DNA from: Anaerolineales bacterium UBA6055
Lineage (GTDB): Bacteria; Chloroflexota; Anaerolineae; Aggregatilineales; Phototrophicaceae
DNA: 64,000 nucleotides
Reading direction: 5' to 3'
NCBI GenBank assembly: GCA_002428985.1
Contig: DIYL01000021.1
Span: 80,029 to 144,028 of the forward strand
In this document: positions 1-9,099 of the stretch, in pieces
How positions within the stretch are numbered: position 1 is the first letter of the stretch
Layout of the letters: every line of letters starts with the position of its first letter
Notes under the pieces: generated by a model
Told to the model about the DNA's origin: nothing
Seen by the model: only the letters and a program-made list of their open reading frames with translations
Database searches by the model: none
Position numbers and translations under genes: made by a program

Positions 1-325
1 CCAGAAGATTATATTGGACATCCACAATCATGATACTAAAACTGTTTACTATTTCAACATTACATAGATCACATTTAGATAATGACATACATTATGTATG
101 AATTAAAAATTTAGCATACCATGAACTTGAAAAGTCTGAATATCAATATTGAAGCGAGTTTTTAAGAGGTAATGCAACAAGAAGCTATGCAAACTTGTGC
201 TATTCTTATCGCATTCATCGAACAAATCAGCAACCAATTCGCTTTAGCCTATATAATGCTAAGTAAATCGAGTTATTTGATATGTGTTGGAGATGGAGCA
301 CTACGCCCCATCTCATCATTTGTAC
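1..325. other. Gene-free AT-rich left edge
   Basis: No convincing gene is seen here. The only open frame (172-378, +) has no family resemblance and runs into the end of the oppositely oriented anti-sigma gene, so I treat it as chance. A 7-bp inverted repeat (GAGATGG/CCATCTC, 290-314) lies just past the anti-sigma stop. It is not followed by a T-run on the minus strand, so it is only a weak terminator candidate. Confidence 0.5.
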
Positions 326-2179
326 CTACCACGATCCCGTCCACGTTGAGCGAACAATACAGCCACTTTCAGCGGTGATAATCTCACTGGCGATATAGCC
401 TGTCGGTGAGGTGAATGTCAGGTCAACGTCGACTGTCGCACTGGTTTGATAAGACCCAATATAGCGTTCGGGTGATACTGCATTCAAGGTGAACGATGTA
501 CCAGTTGCTGGATATGTCAACTGAATCCACCCGTCAAACCGTTGGATTTCCACAGCGATAGTAGATTGAACGCCTGCCTCACCACCACAGCCTTGCTCAA
601 CAACCGTGGACACATGCGTCCAGAATTCGATCTGTGGGGTGGCGGGTGTCGGTGTAAAAACAGCAGGCGGTGTAATCGTCGGTGATGGTGGGATTGTCCC
701 TGCAACCACAACGTCAAGGTCATTCGGAATGACTTGGACATCCAATGCTGGCACCCAACCTGTCACTCCGCTGATGTCGCTGACGAGATACCAGCGTTGC
801 GGTCCTGTGACCCCGTTATGCGCGAGTATACTCAAGTTTGTTCCCTGTGCATAACTCAGGACAATAGGCGCATTCACGCGTGGTGCGCTCAGTAGATAAC
901 CTTCTGTTGACTGGACAATCGCCACCGGATTACCACTACTCGCATCATCCGGTAGCGTTGGAATCGGTGTCGCCGATGCATGTAGTGTTGGTGTTGGACT
1001 CCACAAGTTATCGCAATTTGCGTTTTCAATCGTGATCTCTTCGATATTGACCCATTGTGCATAAAACACTTGATACCATCCATTCGTCCCGACATAAACC
1101 ACAGCGGATTGTCCCGGTGCGAGTTGACCATTTACAGGGCTATCATATGTACCCCATTGATACAAATTCACAGGTTCAAGGTTATGATTCCGGATAATAC
1201 AATTGGCAGGCGTCGTACTTAAATCATCGCTAAATATCGTCGGTGTCGCGGTGATAATTGAACCACAATCCCCACTCGTTGAGACATTTGCACCAAATAC
1301 CCAGCGACCATACGATAGCTCGTACCAACCATCAAATTGTACTCGAATTGAAGCTTCCGCATTTTGCTGGAACAGGCCAACAGGTTCAGCTTCAAATGAC
1401 GCATTCTGATAAACTGTCAACGCACCTGCTGTTTCATTACGAATAGTGCACCCTTGAATCGGCATGAGTGCAGTTGTCGCGCCATCGTTGGAATTTGGTG
1501 GCAAGGTGGCAATCGGTTGCGGCTGAACAATTGTCGCTGTCACAAACGGCGTTGATGTTGGGAGAAGTGGTGTCGGTGAGAATGTCTGTGTTGGTTGTGG
1601 GCGTAGTGGCGTTGGTGTCGCAATAATCCCACTATCGTTGCCATCGTCCTCGGGCAGAATCCCAACTTCGCCCCCAAAGTCGTCGGTGATGATCAGCTCC
1701 ACATCAGCGACTTCTGTCAGCGAAACAGCGGTCGGCTCAAGATCTTCTGTTGTTAACTGGCTAATCAGAATGCCACCAAAGATAACCATCGTCATAAATG
1801 CCGCTACCATCGTTAACGGTATTGTCGGTCCACGTCGTTTTTTCGGCATGTTTGTCACGCGCGGTGGTGCGACGGGTGCATTCGTTACATTATTGGGTAA
1901 ATTATGATTGAATCCATCCGGCGAAATGACTTTACCCGATGCGCGTAACTCGGCATCTTTTGCAACTTCAGCACGAACAGCCTGTGATAATGGTGGCAAA
2001 TCGGTCGCATGCATATTGGCAGTCTGCCATGTCGTCGATGCGATCATCCGCCATGCTTCTACTTCATCCATACACGGGTCACCACATTGCGCCAAATACG
2101 CTTCAAGCGCGTTCTTCTGATTATCGGATAATGTACCCGCGACATAGAACGGAATGAGGTCTTTCCATTTATCTTGCAT
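326..2179 (-). CDS. Transmembrane anti-sigma factor with SH3-like ectodomain
   Basis: Likely membrane-bound partner of the ECF sigma factor encoded directly upstream. The two genes overlap by one base (TAATG), with the SD GGAGG inside the end of the sigma gene, which implies translational coupling. Residues 1-60 resemble an anti-sigma N-terminal domain, but only Cys32 and Cys36 are seen and the usual His ligand of a zinc finger is missing. One membrane helix spans about 119-141. The remaining roughly 475 residues should be outside: Pro/Thr-rich linkers separate about three SH3-like segments (near 240-300, 325-385 and 425-490), followed by a beta-rich C-terminal part with cysteines. At 617 residues it is about three times longer than common ECF anti-sigma factors, suggesting that the ectodomain senses cell-wall or surface cues. 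The role is inferred; the regulated genes are unknown. Confidence 0.8.
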   Translation of the reverse strand: MQDKWKDLIPFYVAGTLSDNQKNALEAYLAQCGDPCMDEVEAWRMIASTTWQTANMHATDLPPLSQAVRAEVAKDAELRASGKVISPDGFNHNLPNNVTNAPVAPPRVTNMPKKRRGPTIPLTMVAAFMTMVIFGGILISQLTTEDLEPTAVSLTEVADVELIITDDFGGEVGILPEDDGNDSGIIATPTPLRPQPTQTFSPTPLLPTSTPFVTATIVQPQPIATLPPNSNDGATTALMPIQGCTIRNETAGALTVYQNASFEAEPVGLFQQNAEASIRVQFDGWYELSYGRWVFGANVSTSGDCGSIITATPTIFSDDLSTTPANCIIRNHNLEPVNLYQWGTYDSPVNGQLAPGQSAVVYVGTNGWYQVFYAQWVNIEEITIENANCDNLWSPTPTLHASATPIPTLPDDASSGNPVAIVQSTEGYLLSAPRVNAPIVLSYAQGTNLSILAHNGVTGPQRWYLVSDISGVTGWVPALDVQVIPNDLDVVVAGTIPPSPTITPPAVFTPTPATPQIEFWTHVSTVVEQGCGGEAGVQSTIAVEIQRFDGWIQLTYPATGTSFTLNAVSPERYIGSYQTSATVDVDLTFTSPTGYIASEIITAESGCIVRSTWTGSW

Positions 2180-2748
2180 TAAAAGCCTCCTTCTTGTCCG
2201 AGGATTTGCTTGAGTTGGTGCTTGGCACGATGTAATCGGCTTTTGACTGTTCCTTCGCTAATGCCTAGGACTTCGGCTGTTTCCGGTCCAGTGAGCTGAT
2301 TATAAAATGTCAATGTGAGCACATCTCGTTGTCCCTCTGGCAACTGGTCAATCGCAGAACGCACCACCTCGCGGTTTGCCTGCTTAATAACCCGTTCCAT
2401 CGGTCCTGTATCATCACTCGGATACCTGTAGCTTTCGTTCAATTGAACCATATCCAGTGACCGCTTGCGTTGGGTATTGATCGCACGGTTGCGAGCGATG
2501 ACGTAAAGCCATGTTTTGACCTTACTATCTCCCCGAAATGATGTGGCGTTCTTCCATGCGGCCAACATCACATCTTGCAAGACCTCTTCTGCAAGTTGTC
2601 GATTATTCAACCGTGATGCTAGGAAGCCAAGTAACGCCGAACCATACCGTATATATAAATCATCCAATGCTTGCGTGTCACCCCTTGCCATTCGCTCTAT
2701 GAGTTCAATATCAGGGTCTTCATGTTCATTAGGTATAGGAATCCCCAT
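2179..2748 (-). CDS. ECF RNA polymerase sigma factor
   Basis: Extracytoplasmic-function sigma-70 factor that would direct RNA polymerase to stress-type promoters and be held inactive by the adjoining anti-sigma protein. Sigma region 2 is clear in the first half (the segment around AEEVLQDVMLAAWKN, then FRGDSKVKTWLYVIARN). Region 4 is clear in the second half (LPEGQRDVLTL, with the helix-turn-helix ending in GTVKSRLHRAKHQLK). I place the start at 2748 because GGGAGG sits 7 bases upstream of that ATG. A longer frame to 2808 adds 20 Cys-rich residues with no SD and no similarity to the family. The 189-residue length is normal. It is first in a two-gene operon with the anti-sigma factor, and such pairs usually autoregulate; no promoter was assigned. 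Confidence 0.92.
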   Translation of the reverse strand: MGIPIPNEHEDPDIELIERMARGDTQALDDLYIRYGSALLGFLASRLNNRQLAEEVLQDVMLAAWKNATSFRGDSKVKTWLYVIARNRAINTQRKRSLDMVQLNESYRYPSDDTGPMERVIKQANREVVRSAIDQLPEGQRDVLTLTFYNQLTGPETAEVLGISEGTVKSRLHRAKHQLKQILGQEGGF

Positions 2749-2913
2749 ATTTTGTCCTCCCTTTATTCCACATCCATAAAGACACAGGTTGTTACGCGAT
2801 AGTTCCATCTTAATTCCACATGTTTCTGTATTGGATGTATATGGTATGTGTTTTTGGGCACTATCAGGAGAGAATGATTGCTAAAATTTGATAAAAATAC
2901 CGAAGGAGAAAAT

Positions 2914-3228
2914 ATGATTATTCGACAATGGCGTGGCAGAACCTTGCCCGAAAAAGCAGATGACTATGAAGCCCTAATGACAAAACTAGCTATACCCGAC
3001 TATAGTCGCGTCGCTGGATTATTAGCCTACTATTTCACTCGCAACGATCAAGCAGAGTACACCGAGTTTTTACTCATCACACATTGGGAATCGGTTGAGG
3101 CGATTAAACAATTTGCAGGGGAAGATTATCAGAAAGCCAAATACTACGACGAAGACAAGGACTATCTACTTGAGTTTGCCGAGTTTGTCGAGCATTTTGA
3201 AGTATTTGCTTCTTCAAATCCTGATTAG
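2914..3228 (+). CDS. ABM-domain (dimeric alpha/beta barrel) protein
   Basis: Small protein of the antibiotic biosynthesis monooxygenase-like fold. It opens with a beta strand (MIIRQWRGRTLPEKADDYE), has the typical LLITHWESVEAIKQFAG segment in the middle, and ends in a strand with FVEHFEV. Members act as cofactor-independent monooxygenases, haem-degrading enzymes or small-molecule sensors; nothing here fixes the substrate. The start at 2914 is chosen because AAGGAG lies 5 bases upstream; an in-frame start at 2878 would add 12 residues without an SD. Its stop overlaps the stop of the convergent MFS gene by 4 bases. It stands alone on the plus strand, and a link to the exporter is possible but not shown. 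Confidence 0.75.
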   Translation: MIIRQWRGRTLPEKADDYEALMTKLAIPDYSRVAGLLAYYFTRNDQAEYTEFLLITHWESVEAIKQFAGEDYQKAKYYDEDKDYLLEFAEFVEHFEVFASSNPD

Positions 3229-4475
3229 GTAGTTTCCGGTGTTGGTATCGTATTTGTACGAAGGTGTCGGTTAAAGAACAGACTACAGGTTGCAATCAGA
3301 TAGGTCGCGGTATATAAGATCAATGTTGCTTCCATGCTGAGCCATTGCGCAAAAAATCCACCAATGAGACCACCTAGTGGCATCGCAACTAAGACACCTG
3401 CCGATATAATACCAAAAACACGCCCCCGCATATGATCTGGTATGCGGTTATATGCAATCGTACTCAGAATCGGGTTAATTGGTCCAGCCATCAAACCCGA
3501 AATAATATAGGCGATGACCAATGCCCAAAACGGTGCAAATGCAGCAAATACTATGAATCGGAATGGAATAACACAAAAAATAATCGCTAAAAATAGTGGA
3601 TGGTTTGGAATGCGATCTCCACGCCAACTAAACAATAATCCACTGAATAGAGAGGATGCGCCAAATATACCGACCAATATCCCTAAATAAACAATGCCTT
3701 GCTCTTCACCAAATACATCCAGCATATAAACAGGGTGTGTGACAGCTGACCATGCGTAATCAATCATATTTGTGACCATCAAGGTAACCATCAATGACAA
3801 AATCAAGGTGTCTTTTCTGACAAAACCATAGCCATCACGCAAATCTTGCCAATACGAATTATCAGCATCACTTTGATTGTTGATAAAAAGAGCCGTTGGA
3901 ATAAACAACAAGACGCCCAGTGATGACAACCCAAACGTGAGCGCATCGACTATCAACACACCGGTTGCACCAATTAATGCAATCAAAACACCAGCAATCG
4001 GTGCGCCAATCATCGCTGTTGCACGATTCAGTGATTCACTCAGTCCTGTTGCGCGTTCAATTGACATACCAGCTTGTTCGGCAAGTTCTGGGAGCATCGA
4101 TTGTCGGGCAGATCGTCCCGGTGCATCCATTAAATTGCCCAAAAACACAAGCAGGAGTAATTGCCAAAATGCTATACCAACCGTCATGTGTAATATTGGA
4201 ATTAGAAGAATTGTGACACCACTGGCTAAATCTGCAAACACACTAACACGTTTATAGCCAAGTCGATCGACCCATGTTCCGCCAAATGCCATGCCGATTA
4301 CAATCGGTGAGACACTAAAGAATGCAGCAATCCCAGTTTGAACTGTGCTGCCAGTTGTTTCTAACACAAACCAAGGAATAGCAATCGCTGCCATCACATC
4401 GCCTGTGGTCGAGATTAAGGTGGTTAGAAATAATGTGATGAGTGGAATACGATTGCGTGATGTGTTTTCGTTCAT
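3225..4475 (-). CDS. MFS transporter
   Basis: Twelve-helix major facilitator superfamily permease (416 residues) in the inner membrane. Many hydrophobic segments are spread over the full length. The motif-A-like loop between helices 2 and 3 is present (GGTWVDRLGYKR, near residue 65), as is the matching second-half loop near IPDHMRGRVFG. The pattern is closest to the MFS_3 / EntS-like exporters, which extrude siderophores, antibiotics or other small molecules; the substrate cannot be told from sequence. The start is supported by AGAGG 6 bases upstream. It is monocistronic and converges on the ABM-domain gene with a 4-base overlap. Confidence 0.88.
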   Translation of the reverse strand: MNENTSRNRIPLITLFLTTLISTTGDVMAAIAIPWFVLETTGSTVQTGIAAFFSVSPIVIGMAFGGTWVDRLGYKRVSVFADLASGVTILLIPILHMTVGIAFWQLLLLVFLGNLMDAPGRSARQSMLPELAEQAGMSIERATGLSESLNRATAMIGAPIAGVLIALIGATGVLIVDALTFGLSSLGVLLFIPTALFINNQSDADNSYWQDLRDGYGFVRKDTLILSLMVTLMVTNMIDYAWSAVTHPVYMLDVFGEEQGIVYLGILVGIFGASSLFSGLLFSWRGDRIPNHPLFLAIIFCVIPFRFIVFAAFAPFWALVIAYIISGLMAGPINPILSTIAYNRIPDHMRGRVFGIISAGVLVAMPLGGLIGGFFAQWLSMEATLILYTATYLIATCSLFFNRHLRTNTIPTPETT

Positions 4476-4648
4476 TGATAGCCTCTATTGAATAGACCCA
4501 TTATCTATCAATACGCCTAAAATAACGAGTAAGTTCAATTATGATAAATACCTGTCAAAGATAACAAATGGAATATGGAAACGGTAGCATTTTATAATAA
4601 TATTATATTTAGAAGAGACATCTATTATTTTTAAAGAGACAAATACCA

Positions 4649-5137
4649 ATGACCGATTCAACATTGATACTTTCATCATTCCTATTGTTGCTTGTAGTTA
4701 TTATGATGCAAATTTTTATTCTATTGCAAAATGCAGGACAAACACGGCTTATCAAAAAATTTAGCGAAAAAGACATACAGACTAATGAACAAGCCAACCG
4801 GATTCGTACAACACAAAAATTACTTAGAAGAATTCATAAGCATGTTTTTGAAGGGTATACAAACGCCCGTGGTCAGCCACGCATGACGACAGATTTTCTG
4901 GCAACCTATTCGGCAATGGAAAGCGAATTAGATTCTCTAGTTGCTCTGATTAACGACAAGCAACTAACAGCCTTTGTTGAACAAGGCATTATGCCCGAAG
5001 CACCTAGCGCAACTGGCGACTGGACAACCCAATTGGGACGTAAAACGAAATTAGTAAAACATATCCATACACGCTTATATGAACTTTTGGAAGAGGTTGA
5101 ATTAAAGGGATATAGTGAATTCGAGGATTATACTTAA
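4649..5137 (+). CDS. Hypothetical membrane-anchored helical protein
   Basis: I do not recognise a family. The 162-residue product has one N-terminal membrane helix (about residues 5-27), then a charged, mainly helical soluble part. That part has a basic stretch around 50-70 (RTTQKLLRRIHKHV) and an acidic C-terminus (YELLEEVELKGYSEFEDYT). The first residues could be an uncleaved signal anchor, leaving most of the chain cytoplasmic or extracellular depending on topology. The SD is poor. Codon use and length support a real gene. The upstream region is very AT-rich and contains a 15-base TATAATA-A-TATTATA palindrome (4593-4607) whose left arm could double as a -10 box. Confidence 0.55.
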   Translation: MTDSTLILSSFLLLLVVIMMQIFILLQNAGQTRLIKKFSEKDIQTNEQANRIRTTQKLLRRIHKHVFEGYTNARGQPRMTTDFLATYSAMESELDSLVALINDKQLTAFVEQGIMPEAPSATGDWTTQLGRKTKLVKHIHTRLYELLEEVELKGYSEFEDYT

Positions 5138-5169
5138 CCTGTATTGTCAATAATATCTAACAACGATGT

Positions 5170-5712
5170 CTACGGAAAAATTTCGTCAACACGCACCTTA
5201 AAATCTGGCAATATATCGTAACCCGACAACGTATCATCCGCAGTTAAAATATCAATTTCGTCCTGACGGTAGACTTCGATCAGTTTCTTCTCTGGATAGA
5301 CTAACCACACTAATAATGTACCATTATCAAGGTAATATTGTGCTTTATCGCGCATCAATTTGTAAGTGTCTGACATGGACTTAACTTCTACAGCTAAGTC
5401 GGGCATCTGAGGCACTGCAACTTCTGTGACGAGGTCATCTGAGGTAGTTCGACGAAACGATACATCTGGTAACCGATCATTGTAACTATCATCAGGATTA
5501 CGGTGGCGGATCTCCACACCGGCAATGCCAATTGGATTCTTCTTTAAGTAGAATCGAATTTCACTACCAATATTTAGTGCAATTGTCCCGTGTTGTTCTG
5601 TCGGCATTTTTTCTACAATCTCCCCCTCAATCAGTTCAAATAGGCGATCAGGATGTTGATTTATAAACGCCTCAAATGCCTCAACTGTTGTTTTTTGATC
5701 TGCTAATGCCAT
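5170..5712 (-). CDS. Uma2-family PD-(D/E)XK endonuclease-like protein
   Basis: Uma2 (former DUF820) proteins have a restriction-endonuclease-like core and are abundant in Cyanobacteria and Chloroflexota; their cellular role is poorly known. Family features seen are the N-terminal ELIEGEIVEKMP block, the conserved RLPDVSF strand, the catalytic-core segment PDLAVEVKS (acidic residue, then E-x-K, near residues 105-113), and the following YLDNGTLLVWLVYPEKK helix-strand unit. At 180 residues it has the usual family length. The E-V-K triad looks intact, so nuclease activity is plausible. It is a solitary gene between the hypothetical membrane-anchored protein and cytidine deaminase, with no toxin-antitoxin or mobile partner beside it. 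Confidence 0.85.
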   Translation of the reverse strand: MALADQKTTVEAFEAFINQHPDRLFELIEGEIVEKMPTEQHGTIALNIGSEIRFYLKKNPIGIAGVEIRHRNPDDSYNDRLPDVSFRRTTSDDLVTEVAVPQMPDLAVEVKSMSDTYKLMRDKAQYYLDNGTLLVWLVYPEKKLIEVYRQDEIDILTADDTLSGYDILPDFKVRVDEIFP

Positions 5713-5779
5713 CGTGTATTTACCTTCTAAATAAAGATTGTTACCTCTATTATACGAGATATTGAGAATTAGATTGTGA

Positions 5780-6199
5780 TCAATCTTTAGAGCTATTTAA
5801 GCTAGATGGGCCGAATCCATGGGGTAGAAAATCTGTTAACGGCATTATGTGATGAATCTTGCCATCTAAGTCAGCTAGGATAACCATCATATTAGGGGAG
5901 AATTCGTAGAGCATCTGCCGACAAATACCACAGGGTGAACCACCATTCTCCGTGACAACCGCAATCGCTGAAAAATCTCGTATCCCCTCACTTACAGCTT
6001 TAACCAGAGCTGTCCGTTCGGCACAGATGGTTGCTGGGTAAGAAGCATTCTCGATATTACATCCGTGGTAGATTTTGCCATCTTTTGATTGTAATGCCGC
6101 CCCTACAGGGTAATTGCTGTAGGGGATATAAGCATGTTGGCTAGCCGTAATGGCTTCCTGAACTAAGGCAGAATAATCGTGAGTAGGCGTGCTGTTCAA
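5780..6199 (-). CDS. cdd: Cytidine deaminase
   Basis: Converts cytidine and deoxycytidine to uridine and deoxyuridine in pyrimidine salvage. The zinc site is intact: the first ligand and the catalytic Glu in TICAERTAL (Cys-Ala-Glu) and the paired cysteines in PCGICRQ. The substrate-binding block GCNIENASYP precedes it. The 139-residue length matches the small tetrameric class with three cysteine ligands. The start is TTG at 6197-6199, overlapping the upstream gene's stop (TTGA), with AAAGGA 9 bases upstream inside that gene; no ATG is better placed. It is therefore translationally coupled to the CNNM/CBS gene, an arrangement often seen in bacteria. Confidence 0.95.
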   Translation of the reverse strand: MNSTPTHDYSALVQEAITASQHAYIPYSNYPVGAALQSKDGKIYHGCNIENASYPATICAERTALVKAVSEGIRDFSAIAVVTENGGSPCGICRQMLYEFSPNMMVILADLDGKIHHIMPLTDFLPHGFGPSSLNSSKD

Positions 6200-7539
6200 G
6201 AAGCTTCATCCTTTAATTCAGGGGAAAATTCAGTGGGCTCAACGACAGTATCATCTTCTGTTTCTGATGCTTTACGGATGACTTCCACTTTACGGATGCG
6301 ATGCCCTTCAATGGATTTGACAGTCATGGTCAAGAACTCAGTTTCAACGACCTCGCTTTGCTTAGGTACACGCCCTAATGTCAAGAAGATATAACCACCA
6401 AGTGTATCGGCATCGGATGTATCAATCGAACAATCCAATAACTCATTAACATCATCTAAATCCATGCTGGCATCAATCATATAAACGCCATCAGATGTCA
6501 GAACATAATCTTCTTCTTCATCGTAATCGTATTCATCACGAATATCACCGATGATTTCTTCGATCAAATCCTCAATTGTGACAAGCCCTGACGTCCCGCC
6601 ATATTCATCCACAACCATCGCCAGATGTACATTGCGTTCTTGTAGTTCTTTGAGTAACTCGTCAGCACGTTTTGTTTCTGGCACGAAGTATGATGAGCGG
6701 GTTAATTCGCGGATCGACTTACTTTCTAACGAATCTTGGTCTCGCATCAACGTTAGGATGTCCTTGGCGTAAAGCAATCCAATCACATTATCGATACTCT
6801 CTTCATAGATTGGCACCCGCGAAAAACCAGATTCGACAAATCTGGTCAATGCATCTTCTATTGTGTCGTTGACTTCTAATGCGATGATATCGATACGTGG
6901 CACCATTAATTCGCGGGCGGTTGTATCGCTCAGTTGTAAAACTGAGTAAATCATATCTTTTTCTTCTTCTTCAATTGCGCCACCTGTATGTCCGGCATTC
7001 ACCAGTGTCATAATCTCTTCTTCGGTCACACGATTTACAAGTTGTTCGCTACCAAACAGACTTGATACAAACCGACTGAGCAAGAGCAAAAGTCTGGTAA
7101 GTGGTGACATAAGTATAATTAATGCACGCATAGGTCGAATCGCAACCCATACAAGACCATCAGCATACGCGCTACCAATGGCTTCTGGTACAAGGTCAGC
7201 CAACACGAGTGTGGCACTCGCTCCACCGATCACTGTGGCGGTAATCATCAAGATCACTGTTGTACTATCTACATTAACAGCTTGGGCAAGTACAATAATG
7301 AGTAGCGTCGCCGCAATCCCAAAGTGCATCAAAGCACGGATGATATTGACTGTCATCGCCAACTGTAACGGATTATCGGTTAAATCGATAATTTTGTTAG
7401 CAGTATTATCTCCATTATCCGCACGATCGCGTACTGGACCGCGTTGGAAATTGAGAAGTGACGCGCTCATCAAGATGACGAGTGCGTGAATTGTAAGAAA
7501 AATAAATATGAGTAACAGCGAGGCTGTACTATCGTCCAT
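6196..7539 (-). CDS. CNNM/CBS-pair/CorC-HlyC membrane protein
   Basis: Hemolysin-type or CorC-like protein, thought to take part in divalent cation (Mg2+/Co2+) efflux or homeostasis. Order of parts: N-terminal CNNM (DUF21) transmembrane domain with about four helices (residues 1-165); a short linker with EEIMTLVNAGHTGGAIEEEEK; a CBS pair (about 190-320, with MVPRIDIIALEVND and VDEYGGTSGLVTIEDL); and a C-terminal CorC_HlyC domain (about 345-430). The start at 7539 has the SD GGAAGGA; the longer frame to 7593 adds 18 residues without family similarity. Its stop overlaps the cytidine deaminase start, so the two form an operon. Confidence 0.92.
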   Translation of the reverse strand: MDDSTASLLLIFIFLTIHALVILMSASLLNFQRGPVRDRADNGDNTANKIIDLTDNPLQLAMTVNIIRALMHFGIAATLLIIVLAQAVNVDSTTVILMITATVIGGASATLVLADLVPEAIGSAYADGLVWVAIRPMRALIILMSPLTRLLLLLSRFVSSLFGSEQLVNRVTEEEIMTLVNAGHTGGAIEEEEKDMIYSVLQLSDTTARELMVPRIDIIALEVNDTIEDALTRFVESGFSRVPIYEESIDNVIGLLYAKDILTLMRDQDSLESKSIRELTRSSYFVPETKRADELLKELQERNVHLAMVVDEYGGTSGLVTIEDLIEEIIGDIRDEYDYDEEEDYVLTSDGVYMIDASMDLDDVNELLDCSIDTSDADTLGGYIFLTLGRVPKQSEVVETEFLTMTVKSIEGHRIRKVEVIRKASETEDDTVVEPTEFSPELKDEAS

Positions 7540-7862
7540 TAGATTCCTTCCATTATGAGTCGAGTATTGGGGAACGCAAAAACCACCGGACACGATGAAA
7601 CATGATCGGCTATGAGTCGATTTGCTATGTCATTCGGACTAGATGAGGGTGGTTCGGATGTGTCGTTCACAAGCATTTTTTAACTAAGTTTTCGAGTTGA
7701 CGTAGTTTACCACACCATTTTTATATTCCGCAAGTTAAGTTGCATGAGGTTATCCCTTCGAATCCGTTACAGATCAGGTCGCATCACAATACAAAATTGA
7801 TTTTCGACGCGACTCCTATATATAATTAAATAACGATTAGATTATTTATTAGGAGAAAACTT
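7540..7862. other. Divergent intergenic region, CNNM gene and thiolase gene
   Basis: This 323-base gap holds no credible gene; the longer frame of the CNNM gene would cover a little of its left end. It should contain promoters for both divergent genes. A good sigma-70 promoter for the thiolase is visible at 7797-7826 and is listed separately. No clear promoter was assigned for the leftward CNNM-cdd operon. Confidence 0.6.
7797..7826 (+). promoter_or_regulatory. Sigma-70-type promoter of thiolase gene
   Basis: TTGATT (7797-7802) and TATAAT (7821-7826) are separated by 18 bases, with the thiolase ATG 37 bases past the -10 box. The -10 is a perfect consensus and the -35 matches in four of six positions. 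The ribosome site AGGAGA (7851-7856) follows. Confidence 0.65.
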
Positions 7863-9026
7863 ATGTCTGATGTGGTCATTGTTGATGCGATTCGTACCCC
7901 GATGGGTCGACGAAATGGATGGTTGCGCGAACAACATCCTGTAAAATTAGGGTCGCATGTTATTAAGGCATTGTTGGAGCGCACAGGGCTAGAAAAAGAC
8001 AAAGTCGACCACGTAATTTTTGGATGCGTCAGCCAAGTTGCCGAGCAAACCTTTAATATTGCGCGCAATGTGGTCCTCGATGCCGAATTACCCATCGAAG
8101 TCCCCGCGACATCTGTTGATTTCCAGTGTGGTAGCAGTCAACAGGCCGTGCATCTAGCAGCAGCAATGGTCAAATCCGGTCAGGCAGACGTTGTGATTGC
8201 AGGTGGTGTTGAAAGTATGACCCGTGTACCGATGGGATCAAGCATCGGTGATAGTGGTGCATCGCCATTTACAGATAACATCATGGAAGCCTATAACATG
8301 ATTCCACAGGGGATTGCCTCCGACGAAATTGCCGAAAAATGGGACATCACCCGTGCGGATATGGATTCCCTCGGATTTGAAAGTCATCAACGGGCATGGA
8401 AAGCGACCGAAGATGGGATTTTACAAAAAGAGATTGCCCCCATCCAAGGCGTCGATGACGACGGCAACCTCATCACAGTCGACCGTGACCAAGGCATTCG
8501 CCCAAGTACAACCATCGAAAAAATGGGTGGACTCAACCCAGTCTTTACGCCAGATGGTGTGACAACAGCAGGTAACAGCAGTCAAATTACCGATGGCGCA
8601 GCAGCCGTACTGGTCATGACAACCGAAACCGCCGAAAAATATGGCTTGAAACCTCGCGCCCGTATCGTCGAAACAACCACAGTCGGCAGTGACCCACATT
8701 TGATGCTGACCGGACCCACTTCGGCGACACAAAAAGTCCTCAAACGTGCTGATATGAACATAGAAGACATCGACGTGTTTGAAGTCAACGAAGCGTTTGC
8801 ATCGGTTGTGCGCATGTGGGAAAAAGACACTGGTGGTGACATGTCCAAAGTGAATGTCCACGGTGGCGCAATCGCTCTCGGTCATCCACTTGGCGGATCA
8901 GGCGCGCGCCTTATGACAACTCTGCTCAACGCCCTCGAAACAACGGGTGGACGCTATGGTTTGCAGACGATGTGCTGTGGCGGTGGCATGGCGACAGGCA
9001 CCATCATCGAACGGATTGAAGAGTAG
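7863..9026 (+). CDS. Acetyl-CoA acyltransferase (thiolase)
   Basis: Thiolase II/I-type enzyme that joins or cleaves acetyl-CoA and acyl-CoA in beta-oxidation or acetoacetyl-CoA formation. All catalytic elements are present: nucleophile Cys89 in DFQCGSSQQA, VNEAFA, the histidine block ALGHPLGGSGARL, and the second cysteine in CCGGG (about residue 371). The 387-residue length is standard. Degradative and biosynthetic thiolases look alike here, so FadA or AtoB cannot be decided; no beta-oxidation partners are adjacent. It has its own promoter and a good SD (TTAGGAGAA). A decayed copy of its last 21 codons lies 1.5 kb downstream (10522-10587). Confidence 0.93.
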   Translation: MSDVVIVDAIRTPMGRRNGWLREQHPVKLGSHVIKALLERTGLEKDKVDHVIFGCVSQVAEQTFNIARNVVLDAELPIEVPATSVDFQCGSSQQAVHLAAAMVKSGQADVVIAGGVESMTRVPMGSSIGDSGASPFTDNIMEAYNMIPQGIASDEIAEKWDITRADMDSLGFESHQRAWKATEDGILQKEIAPIQGVDDDGNLITVDRDQGIRPSTTIEKMGGLNPVFTPDGVTTAGNSSQITDGAAAVLVMTTETAEKYGLKPRARIVETTTVGSDPHLMLTGPTSATQKVLKRADMNIEDIDVFEVNEAFASVVRMWEKDTGGDMSKVNVHGGAIALGHPLGGSGARLMTTLLNALETTGGRYGLQTMCCGGGMATGTIIERIEE

Positions 9027-9044
9027 CTAATACAATATAGAAAA

Positions 9045-9073
9045 GGGCGAGAATAATATATCGCCCTACAGTG
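9045..9073 (-). repeat. CTGTAGGG hairpin repeat, copy 1
   Basis: Reading the minus strand, CACTGTAGGGCGA is followed by a 10-base loop and TCGCCC, giving a 6-bp stem (9045-9050 with 9061-9066). The same CTGTAGGG leader opens hairpins at 10608 and 15593. It sits 18 bases after the thiolase stop and may also act as a weak transcription stop, but lacks a T-run. Confidence 0.55.
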
Positions 9074-9099
9074 AATATTCTTGTCTACGGGAGTAAAAC

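Noticed and set aside
290..314. 7-bp inverted repeat after the anti-sigma stop
   Set aside because: It lacks a T-run on the relevant strand and could be chance, so it was not listed as a terminator.
172..378. Open frame at the left edge on the plus strand
   Set aside because: No family resemblance, no SD, and it overlaps the 3' end of the well-supported anti-sigma gene on the other strand.
4593..4607. TATAATA-A-TATTATA palindrome
   Set aside because: In very AT-rich sequence such palindromes are common; no -35 box at proper spacing was found, so no promoter is claimed.
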